This document shows positions 1 to 5,169 of a DNA stretch of 5,169 bases, in pieces (positions within the stretch are counted from its first letter, which is position 1; the number at the start of each line of letters is the position of its first letter). The notes under the pieces are model-generated. The model saw only the letters and a list, made by a program, of their open reading frames with translations, made no database searches and was not told the origin of the DNA. A program made the position numbers and the translations under genes. Origin of the DNA: Helicobacteraceae bacterium (GTDB taxonomy: Bacteria; Campylobacterota; Campylobacteria; Campylobacterales; SZUA-545); the NCBI GenBank assembly GCA_011390075.1, contig JAABTA010000082.1:1-5169 (forward strand). Reading direction: 5' to 3'.

Positions 1-816
1 CCACTCCATCTCCGAGCGCAACGCTCGCAAAAGATTGTCGTGCTGTTTTTCTAGATCTTGAAGGAGTTTTTGTTTGGCTTGGAGGTAGTCATTATAGCCC
101 CCTTTAAAACTTTTGATGCTACCATCTTCTACCTCAACCGTTCTTGTAGCAAGTCTGTCGATAAAGTATCTATCGTGGGAGATAAATAGAAGTGTAAAGT
201 TTTCTCTTAAAAGCATCTCCTCTAAAAACTTCACCATATAGACATCCAAATGGTTCGTTGGCTCATCTAGCAACAACAAATCTGGGCGTTTAAGAAGAAG
301 CCCTGCTAGTGCCACTCTTCTTTGCTCTCCTCCACTGAGAGTATCCACGGCTCTGTGTTCGTACTCTTTAAGGGCAAACTCTTCTAAAACCCTCTCAACC
401 CTATCGTCTAGACTCCAGCCATTATGAAAATCGATATAGGTGCTCACCTCGGTGAGTTCTTGCAAAAAGGCTCTATTGTTAGGATCTCTATTAATGGCGT
501 CACTAAGCTGGTCATAACGCTTTTTAGCAGCTTTAAGATCGGTAAGCTGATCCTCCACCGCTTTTCTCACTGTTATGCCCTCTTGAAACTTAGGCACTTG
601 AGCGAGCATCTCAATACTTATGCCATTTAATACAGTCCGCATTCCATCATCCGCCTCAAGCTCGCCACTGACAATTTTTAAAAGAGTCGATTTGCCACAG
701 CCATTTTTCCCAACAACGGCCACTCTCTCCCCCTCTTTGACTGTAAAACTAATCTCATCTAAGATTTTTTGTACTTCATACTGTTTTGATATTTTTTGTA
801 AATCTACAAGTGCCAA
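1..816 (-). CDS. ABC-F family ATPase, Uup-like (N-terminal 272 residues, C-terminus beyond left edge)
   Basis: ABC-F proteins are soluble tandem ATPases that act on the ribosome or its assembly rather than in transport. The first ATPase domain is complete: Walker A GKNGCGKST at residues 36-44, Q-loop Q73, an arm insertion around residues 77-150, signature LSGGEQRR at 160-167, Walker B LLLLDEPTNHLD at 180-191 with catalytic E185, and switch H214 in SHDR. There is no membrane segment. From about residue 246 a charged helical linker begins and ends at EMEW, which resembles the start of the Uup linker before its arginine-rich part. The second ATPase domain lies outside the window. The start is TTG at 816: a TGA stop lies in frame just upstream, and GAGGA at 823-827 is 6 nt away. 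The ABC-F family is certain; Uup rather than EttA or another subgroup is a softer call because the second half is missing. Confidence 0.93.
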   Translation of the reverse strand, partial: MALVDLQKISKQYEVQKILDEISFTVKEGERVAVVGKNGCGKSTLLKIVSGELEADDGMRTVLNGISIEMLAQVPKFQEGITVRKAVEDQLTDLKAAKKRYDQLSDAINRDPNNRAFLQELTEVSTYIDFHNGWSLDDRVERVLEEFALKEYEHRAVDTLSGGEQRRVALAGLLLKRPDLLLLDEPTNHLDVYMVKFLEEMLLRENFTLLFISHDRYFIDRLATRTVEVEDGSIKSFKGGYNDYLQAKQKLLQDLEKQHDNLLRALRSEMEW

Positions 817-826
817 ATATGTTCCT

Positions 827-841
827 CAAAATATTATTTTG
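827..841. repeat. 15-bp perfect palindrome, possible operator
   Basis: CAAAATA, one central T, then TATTTTG: two 7-bp arms form a perfect inverted repeat in the 49-bp divergent intergenic region. It covers the predicted transcription start of the minus-strand ABC-F gene and contains the candidate plus-strand -10 (832-837). A repressor dimer bound here could affect both genes. The stem is too A/T-rich and the loop too small for an RNA hairpin terminator. AT-rich DNA gives such palindromes by chance fairly often, so the operator role is inference. Confidence 0.35.
832..837 (+). promoter_or_regulatory. Candidate -10 element for the EI24-like gene
   Basis: TATTAT matches TATAAT at 5 of 6 positions. 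It would start transcription near 844, leaving a 22-nt leader that includes AAGGAG at 856-861. TAACAT at 843-848 is a weaker alternative. No -35 is evident. Confidence 0.35.
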
Positions 842-846
842 GTAAC

Positions 847-852
847 ATTATA
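847..852 (-). promoter_or_regulatory. Candidate -10 element for the ABC-F gene
   Basis: Read on the minus strand this is a perfect TATAAT, preceded by TTTTG. Transcription would start near 840 and give a leader of about 24 nt that contains the GAGGA ribosome site before the TTG start at 816. No good -35 is visible, which is usual for sigma-70 promoters in Campylobacterota. The upstream half of the promoter lies over the ribosome site and first codons of the divergent membrane-protein gene. Confidence 0.5.
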
Positions 853-855
853 CAA

Positions 856-861
856 AAGGAG
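856..861 (+). promoter_or_regulatory. Ribosome binding site fixing the EI24-like gene start
   Basis: AAGGAG stands 4 nt before ATG 866. It is the strongest Shine-Dalgarno sequence in the window and supports 866 over the longer open frame that begins at 620, which would run antisense through the ABC-F gene. Confidence 0.8.
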
Positions 862-865
862 AGTT

Positions 866-1528
866 ATGAACTATTTAACACTATACAAAAGAACACTCAA
901 AGATCTCTTTACCTTCGAGGTTTTTCTCACCTTTATGTTTCCATTTTTGATTATTGTCACCTTTTTTGCTGTGGAGCTTTTTGTCTATTCAAACTATATT
1001 CTTCCCTATTTTGAGTCTCTCATTACCTTTACAGAAAATGAGATCTTGCTTTGGATACTCAATGCGTTTATCACTATATTCTTTTTGGCAATTTTGCTTT
1101 TAGTGAATGTTTTTGTGGGAATTAATCTTATTGGATTATTCTTTTTAGAAAATATTATCAATACAATCAACAAAAAATACTATAAAAAAGATCTAACAGA
1201 GAGTCTCTCTATTCTAGAGGTTTTCAAGCTCTCTACGGCAATCTTTTTGAAGTATTTTAAATATCTTCTCTTTATGCTACCACTGACATTTATCCCTGTA
1301 GTTGGGGCATTTTTGCCACTTATTCCAGCTTTTTTTATGTTCTATAAAACACTGCTCGTTGAGACAGGAGCCAATATTACAGAAAAAAGCGTTGTCCAGC
1401 AAAGTGATAAGTACTATATTGCTTTTATTTTTCCGATGTTTATCCTCACCCTTGTTCCAATATTTGGAACATTTGGATACATCTTGGGATTTATAGGCAC
1501 AACACACTATCTTCTAAATAGAGACTAG
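866..1528 (+). CDS. EI24/CysZ-like integral membrane protein
   Basis: This 220-residue protein is very hydrophobic and has at least four membrane stretches: about residues 17-40, 60-95 (long enough for two passes or a hairpin), 132-165 and 185-217. Between them lies a basic, polar loop (NKKYYKKD at 102-109). The third and fourth hydrophobic regions carry proline/glycine turns (IPVVGAFLPLIP at 143-154, LVPIFGTFGYILG at 196-208), as in EI24-domain (CysZ-type) proteins. CysZ in gammaproteobacteria imports sulfate for cysteine synthesis. No cysteine-biosynthesis gene is nearby here, so a sulfate role is not supported, and EI24-domain proteins of Campylobacterota are mostly uncharacterised. ATG 866 is chosen because AAGGAG lies 4 nt upstream and the ABC-F coding sequence ends the divergent region just before it. 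The 3' end overlaps the convergent kinase gene by 15 bp. The membrane protein is certain; the family call is by pattern. Confidence 0.8.
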   Translation: MNYLTLYKRTLKDLFTFEVFLTFMFPFLIIVTFFAVELFVYSNYILPYFESLITFTENEILLWILNAFITIFFLAILLLVNVFVGINLIGLFFLENIINTINKKYYKKDLTESLSILEVFKLSTAIFLKYFKYLLFMLPLTFIPVVGAFLPLIPAFFMFYKTLLVETGANITEKSVVQQSDKYYIAFIFPMFILTLVPIFGTFGYILGFIGTTHYLLNRD

Positions 1529-3043
1529 CACAATCTTAAACACCGCGCCTTTGTCGCTATTGTATGCAAGAATCTTTCCACCCATCTTTTCCTCTATAAT
1601 TGTTTTGGCAATCTGCAGACCAATTCCTGTGCCTCCCTCCCCTTTTGTAGAAAAATAGGGGGAGAAGATATTAGGAAGAATCTCTTTGGGAATGCCTCCT
1701 GCGTTATCCTCTATAGAGATTGCAATATTTCCATCAACTTGTGCCACTTTTGCAATAATCTCTCTTTTAGCAACTTCTCTTTCTGTCAGTACATCTTTTG
1801 CGTTGTTGATAATATTAATAAGCACCTGCTTGAGTTCATTATCAAGACCATTGACCATGCACTTTTTTCTAGAGTCATACTCTTTGGTAATAGAGATCCT
1901 ATATCTTTGCATTTGCCCCTCCAAAAGAGAGATAACAGAGTCTAAAGAGGCGATCACATTAAAATTCTTTTTTTCCTTTGATGGTTTAAAAAAATCTCTA
2001 AAATCATTGATGGTTTGGTTCATATAGGTAATTTGATCCATGGACTGTTTCGAAAATTTTTCGGCATACTTAGTGTCTAGCTCGTTGTACTCCAAAGCCT
2101 CGGGAATATCTTGCACAAGTAGTCCTAGTGTGTTTAGAGGCTGTTTCCATTGGTGGGCAATAGCACCAATCATCTCTCCCATCTCTGCCATTTTTGATTT
2201 TTGGATAAGCGCCCTATCATTGTGTTCTTTCTCTTTGAGTATCTGAATATTGTTTGTAATATCTTGATGGGTCCCTAGCACTTTTTTCACTTCGCCTTGG
2301 GCATTTTTAATCTGGAGCGCCGAACAGGCAATAAATTTCTCTTTGCCATCAATAACAACAGAAAAATCTTTACAGCCAGGGACTTTAGCGTGCAAAAAGT
2401 CTCTGACTTGTTCTCTATCTTTTTGGCTGACTATAGAGAAAAAATAGTCATAAGTTGACTGGGGGCTTGTTGTGTCAAACTCGTAGATAGAGTACATCTG
2501 CTCAGACCAGAGAAACTCTTGTGTGGCAATATCGAACTCCCAGCTTCCTAGATTTGCTATTCTTTCTGCCTGTTCCAAAAGCTTGTTGGATTTTGTGAGA
2601 TCTCTTGTTCTTTGTTTGACTTTTTTTTCTAGATCTTTATTGGCATTAGCCAAAAGAGTACGGTAGCGTTCCATTTTTGTTATGTCAGAAAAGGAGATAA
2701 TTGCTAATTTTTTATTGTGTGAGTGTCTTGAGTAGGTTATTTTAAAACTTCTATTCTCCCCTAAAATGGAGCTATTCATAATGACTTTGCTCTCAACCTT
2801 TTTGTGCCTATTAGCTTTGACTGATTCAAGCCAACTGTGCCCCTCTTTATGGGTGATATAGCCCTCTTTGTCAATAAAAAGTTCATATATAGCTTTGTGG
2901 TTTCGATGAAATTCTTCAATATCACCGCAGTTTACGAAGTCTAAAAAGCTATAGTTGCCATCAAAGACACTTACTCCGTCGGTGATAATAATAATGTCAG
3001 GAAGAGAGTCTAGTATCTCTTTAGAAAATGTATTGAGTAACAA
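1514..3043 (-). CDS. Soluble PAS-PAS sensor histidine kinase
   Basis: This is a cytoplasmic two-component sensor kinase of 509 residues from TTG 3043, or 518 from TTG 3070. Using the 509-residue numbering: a first PAS-like domain at about 6-122 (EILDSLPDIIIITDG at its start, WLE at 71-73, ending SDIT); a coiled-coil linker at about 124-160; a second PAS domain at about 160-263 (GSWEFD at 166-171, ending QDIT); then the HisKA dimerisation helix with H297 in AHQWKQPLN as the phosphoacceptor. The HATPase_c domain has its N-box around 403-415 (ending NNAKD), G1 box DNAGG at 446-450, F-box FSPYFSTK at 460-467 and G2 box GEGGTGIGL at 468-476. All catalytic boxes look intact. There is no membrane helix or receiver domain, and no response regulator gene is adjacent. 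It is divergent from pqiA. The sensed signal is unknown; no heme-type or FAD-type PAS signature is obvious to me. Confidence 0.93.
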   Translation of the reverse strand: MLLNTFSKEILDSLPDIIIITDGVSVFDGNYSFLDFVNCGDIEEFHRNHKAIYELFIDKEGYITHKEGHSWLESVKANRHKKVESKVIMNSSILGENRSFKITYSRHSHNKKLAIISFSDITKMERYRTLLANANKDLEKKVKQRTRDLTKSNKLLEQAERIANLGSWEFDIATQEFLWSEQMYSIYEFDTTSPQSTYDYFFSIVSQKDREQVRDFLHAKVPGCKDFSVVIDGKEKFIACSALQIKNAQGEVKKVLGTHQDITNNIQILKEKEHNDRALIQKSKMAEMGEMIGAIAHQWKQPLNTLGLLVQDIPEALEYNELDTKYAEKFSKQSMDQITYMNQTINDFRDFFKPSKEKKNFNVIASLDSVISLLEGQMQRYRISITKEYDSRKKCMVNGLDNELKQVLINIINNAKDVLTEREVAKREIIAKVAQVDGNIAISIEDNAGGIPKEILPNIFSPYFSTKGEGGTGIGLQIAKTIIEEKMGGKILAYNSDKGAVFKIVLVSI

Positions 3044-3049
3044 AATCAA

Positions 3050-3055
3050 CCTTTT
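3050..3055 (-). promoter_or_regulatory. Ribosome binding site favouring the shorter kinase start
   Basis: On the minus strand AAAAGG lies 6 nt before TTG 3043. The longer start at TTG 3070 has only A/T-rich sequence upstream and would leave a leader of about 6 nt from the predicted transcription start near 3076. The shorter start loses only nine residues, ahead of the PAS domain. Confidence 0.5.
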
Positions 3056-3075
3056 CAGAGATTGTAACAAATTTT

Positions 3076-3084
3076 TGATACTAT
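3076..3084 (+). promoter_or_regulatory. Candidate extended -10 promoter for pqiA, giving a leaderless mRNA
   Basis: TGATACTAT fits an extended -10 (TGn plus TACTAT, 4 of 6 to TATAAT). Seven bases after the hexamer is the A of ATG 3091, so the transcript would begin at or next to the start codon. This agrees with the absence of any Shine-Dalgarno sequence before ATG 3091. Confidence 0.4.
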
Positions 3085-3091
3085 TTTACCA
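3083..3091 (-). promoter_or_regulatory. Candidate extended -10 promoter for the kinase gene
   Basis: On the minus strand this reads TGGTAAAAT, an extended -10 (TGn followed by a hexamer matching TATAAT at 5 of 6). The predicted start near 3076 gives a leader of about 33 nt carrying AAAAGG before TTG 3043. It touches the first base of the pqiA start codon and shares bases 3083-3084 with the opposing pqiA promoter. TACAAT at 3061-3066 (minus strand) is an alternative but would start transcription inside the ribosome site. Confidence 0.45.
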
Positions 3092-4185
3092 TGGATAAAA
3101 AATCAGTGGGTTGCTACTATTGTGGAGAGAGATCTAAAAAGATTCCTCTTAAAAAAAATGAGATCGCTCTTTGCCCCCGGTGTGGTAGCAAGATCTATGA
3201 GAACCACTCTGCTATCAACTATGACAAGGCTCTTCTGTATGCGCTCGCTTCACTTATTTTGCTTATTCCCTCCAATCTCTACCCAATACTCACTTTTGAG
3301 CTCAACTCTATAGAGTACTCTACCACCTTTTTTACTAGTGCGCTTACTCTATACAATCAAGGGTTTGGCATTTTAAGCCTCGTTATATTTTTGACAGCTA
3401 TTGTGTTTCCTGTGTTGCTTTTGCTCTCTATTGTAACTATTGTTTTGGATAAGAAGAGATTTATCAACCTAGAACACAAAAAAGAGCTCTTGAAACTCTA
3501 CTCCTTTGCAAGAAAAATGAGTTTTTTAGAGATCTTTTTATTAGCTTTAGTGGTTGCTTATATTAAACTTATTGATATCTCCACAGTCATTATCCACAAC
3601 AATATTTTTCTTTTTATTGGGGCTGTTATTTTCTATATCTTGGCAAAACAAAACATTACAATTACACGCATTAGTATTTTAGATAAAAATATTAGCAACT
3701 CCTATCACATATCTTTTGCCCTAGCTACTACAGGGCTTATTCTCTATGTTCCTGCTAATTTTTTGCCAATAATGAATATATCGGAGTTTGGCGTTGTCAC
3801 TCCTGATACGATTATCTCTGGAGTTATCTCTTTGCTGAAAAGTGAGATGTATCCTGTTGCTTTGGTGGTGTTTTTTGCCAGTGTAGTCATACCGCTTTTT
3901 AAGATTGTAGGGATGCTCTATATATTAATTTCGATAAAATATAAAAGAACAGTAACCAATAATCTTAAACTCAGACTCTATAAATTTATCGAAGTTATTG
4001 GAAAATGGTCGGTTTTGGATATCTATATGATTGCTCTTTTGGTTGCGCTAGTAAAAGAGGAGAGTATCGCCTATGTAGAGGCTGGAAGCGCCTCTATCTT
4101 CTTTACTCTTGTTGTCTTTACGACCATGCTCTCTACGGAGATGTTTGATACAAAATTACTATGGAAAAGATATGAACCCAGTTAG
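3091..4185 (+). CDS. pqiA: PqiA/LetA-family inner-membrane protein (paraquat-inducible protein A)
   Basis: PqiA-type proteins are inner-membrane partners of MCE-domain tubes that carry lipids between the membranes of diderm bacteria. This 364-residue protein opens with a zinc ribbon, C8-x2-C11 and C28-x2-C31 (CPRCG). Two homologous membrane modules follow, at about 45-185 and 206-355. The internal repeat is visible in paired motifs: PSNLYPI at 60-66 against PANFLPI at 221-227, and MSFLEIF at 143-149 against WSVLDIY at 306-312. The tail FDTKLLWKR resembles the FDPRLSWDR end of E. coli PqiA. Unlike E. coli PqiA (about 417 residues), no second CxxC/CxxC ribbon lies between the modules; the linker at about 186-205 has no cysteine. 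ATG 3091 is the only plausible start, as TGA lies in frame 15 nt upstream, yet it has no ribosome site. The gene overlaps pqiB by 14 bp, implying one operon and likely coupled translation. Confidence 0.92.
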   Translation: MDKKSVGCYYCGERSKKIPLKKNEIALCPRCGSKIYENHSAINYDKALLYALASLILLIPSNLYPILTFELNSIEYSTTFFTSALTLYNQGFGILSLVIFLTAIVFPVLLLLSIVTIVLDKKRFINLEHKKELLKLYSFARKMSFLEIFLLALVVAYIKLIDISTVIIHNNIFLFIGAVIFYILAKQNITITRISILDKNISNSYHISFALATTGLILYVPANFLPIMNISEFGVVTPDTIISGVISLLKSEMYPVALVVFFASVVIPLFKIVGMLYILISIKYKRTVTNNLKLRLYKFIEVIGKWSVLDIYMIALLVALVKEESIAYVEAGSASIFFTLVVFTTMLSTEMFDTKLLWKRYEPS

Positions 4186-5169
4186 AACAAGACAGAAAAA
4201 AAGCTTTTTTCCTTGGATAGTTCCTATTATTGCTCTCGTTGCCACAAGTTGGCTCATCTATAAAACCGTGAGCGAAAAAGGGATTGAAATTGTTGTTAAC
4301 TTTACCGATGGCAGTAGCCTTAAAGAGGGGAAAACTTTTGTGAAATACAAAGGGTTTAATGTGGGGAAGGTCACATCCATAACCGTAGCAGAAGATCTGC
4401 AAAGCATTGATGCCCACATCAGACTAAACCACAGTGTTGGTAACATTCTAGCACGAGAGGGGAGTAATTTTTGGTTGGTAGAGCCTCGTATCTCTGTGAG
4501 CGAAATTAGTGGTCTTGAGACAATTATCAGCGGTTCATACATAGAAGTACGAGCGGCTAAAGACTCCATCGAAGAGATAGAAAACCAAAGAAGACAGTTC
4601 TATTTCCACGGCCACTCACAAAAACCACTCAAATACTATGACGAAGATGGAATCACAATTATCCTAGAGAGCGACGGCACACAAAATATCAAAAAAGGCA
4701 CGCTTATTCTCTATAAAGATCTAGAAATTGGCAGAGTTACTGGCACAAAGATCTCAAATGACACAATAGAGAACTTTATTGTGATCTACGAGAAATATCA
4801 AGATCTTATCAATAGCTCCACAAAGTTTTATAACACAAGCGGTCTTACAATTGATGCAAGAATGAGCGGTGTGGAGATAAAGCTTGACTCTCTTGCTTCA
4901 ATGATTTCTGGAGGTATCTCTTTTAAAACGACAAAAAAAGATGGAAAAAAGCTGACAAAAAACAGCCGATTTCAACTCTATAAAAACTACGAAGAGACAG
5001 GGCTCAGTGCCACCATAATCAAACTCACCACACAGAGTGCCGAAGGTTTAAGTGTTGGAACAAAGATTGTTTACAAAGGCATTAACTTAGGTAATGTGGA
5101 CACAATAGCTTTTGAAAAGAATCATATCATTATTGAAGCAAAAATACAAAATAGATACAAAGATCTCCT
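4172..5169 (+). CDS. pqiB: PqiB-type MCE-domain protein (N-terminal 332 residues, cut by right edge)
   Basis: PqiB is an inner-membrane-anchored periplasmic protein whose stacked MCE rings form a tunnel for lipids. Here a short basic N-terminus precedes one membrane anchor at about 12-30 (FFPWIVPIIALVATSWLIY), followed by SEKG, as is typical of PqiB. Three MCE domains can be seen: about 37-128, 160-253 and from 280 onward. Each has the same core motif: FVKYKGFNVG at 56-65, LILYKDLEIG at 178-187 and KIVYKGINLG at 298-307. FWLVEPRIS at 100-108 and SGLETIISGSYIEV at 113-126 are close to PqiB consensus. The C-terminal coiled coil expected in PqiB lies off the window, so PqiB (3 MCE domains) cannot be fully separated from a longer LetB/YebT-like protein (7). 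ATG 4172 lies inside the pqiA 3' end with GGA 6 nt upstream. A pqiC-like lipoprotein gene may follow. Confidence 0.93.
   Translation, partial: MNPVRTRQKKSFFPWIVPIIALVATSWLIYKTVSEKGIEIVVNFTDGSSLKEGKTFVKYKGFNVGKVTSITVAEDLQSIDAHIRLNHSVGNILAREGSNFWLVEPRISVSEISGLETIISGSYIEVRAAKDSIEEIENQRRQFYFHGHSQKPLKYYDEDGITIILESDGTQNIKKGTLILYKDLEIGRVTGTKISNDTIENFIVIYEKYQDLINSSTKFYNTSGLTIDARMSGVEIKLDSLASMISGGISFKTTKKDGKKLTKNSRFQLYKNYEETGLSATIIKLTTQSAEGLSVGTKIVYKGINLGNVDTIAFEKNHIIIEAKIQNRYKDL
4197..4210. repeat. 14-bp A/T palindrome at the start of pqiB
   Basis: AAAAAAGCTTTTTT is a perfect palindrome over pqiB codons 9-13, 11 nt past the pqiA stop. It encodes the Lys-Lys-Ser-Phe-Phe entry to the membrane anchor. 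It lacks a loop and a G/C stem, so it is not an intrinsic terminator; it probably reflects codon composition. Confidence 0.3.

Noticed and set aside
424..630. Plus-strand open frame of 68 codons
   Set aside because: It is antisense to the arm and signature region of the ABC-F gene and has no supporting signal.
620..865. In-frame extension of the EI24-like gene upstream to ATG 620
   Set aside because: These bases are the antisense of the well-supported ABC-F gene; the 82 extra residues look low-complexity, and a strong ribosome site marks ATG 866.
1529..1560. Possible bidirectional terminator after the convergent stop codons
   Set aside because: The GC-rich patch near 1542-1556 has no matching stem arms and no U-tract.
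1686..2246. Plus-strand open frames inside the kinase gene
   Set aside because: They are shadows of a kinase with intact catalytic motifs; the translations are serine/leucine-rich with no recognisable domain.
2621..2628. Run of eight T (and a run of eight A at 3151-3158) as possible phase-variation tracts
   Set aside because: Both encode ordinary lysine-rich stretches in intact genes. Contingency tracts in Campylobacterota are usually longer and mostly G/C.
3064..3089. GTAA...TTAC inverted repeat between the kinase gene and pqiA
   Set aside because: The arms are only 4 bp with a wide spacer, as expected by chance in A/T-rich DNA.
4133..4569. Minus-strand open frames opposite the start of pqiB
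   Set aside because: They overlap the PqiB anchor and first MCE domain, which are clearly real; no ribosome site or family signature was seen.

Overview
This AT-rich window looks like chromosomal DNA of a Campylobacterota (epsilonproteobacterial) species, perhaps a free-living Sulfurimonas/Sulfurovum-like organism. The clues are the compact gene packing, TTG starts, AGA-rich arginine codon use, a histidine kinase with an HQWKQPLN-type H-box, and an N-terminal PAS domain of a style common in that phylum. The placement rests on remembered family features, not on a search.

Layout, left to right: (1) bases 1-816, minus strand, the first 272 residues of a Uup-like ABC-F ATPase, cut by the left edge. 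(2) A 49-bp divergent intergenic region with candidate -10 elements on both strands and a 15-bp perfect palindrome between them. (3) 866-1528, plus strand, a 220-residue EI24/CysZ-like membrane protein. (4) 1514-3043 (possibly to 3070), minus strand, a soluble PAS-PAS histidine kinase whose stop codon overlaps the membrane-protein gene tail to tail by 15 bp. (5) A very short divergent region (47 bp, or 20 bp with the longer kinase start) in which two extended -10 elements face each other and share 2 bp. (6) 3091-4185, plus strand, a PqiA/LetA-family membrane protein, overlapping by 14 bp with (7) 4172-5169, plus strand, a PqiB-type MCE protein cut by the right edge.

The clearest functional unit is pqiA-pqiB. 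In enterobacteria PqiA sits in the inner membrane, PqiB forms an MCE-domain tube across the periplasm, and PqiC is an outer-membrane lipoprotein; the system is thought to move lipids between membranes. A pqiC-like gene would be expected past the right edge. The divergent soluble kinase has no response regulator in the window. Its promoter overlaps that of pqiA, so a regulatory link is possible, but this is inference. The ABC-F and EI24 genes look like ordinary housekeeping or membrane genes.

I saw no RNA gene, CRISPR array, insertion sequence or convincing intrinsic terminator. No gene-free stretch exceeds about 50 bp. I do not see a clearly new biological system. The most notable points are the promoter arrangement at 3076-3091, the likely leaderless pqiA, and the missing second zinc ribbon in PqiA.
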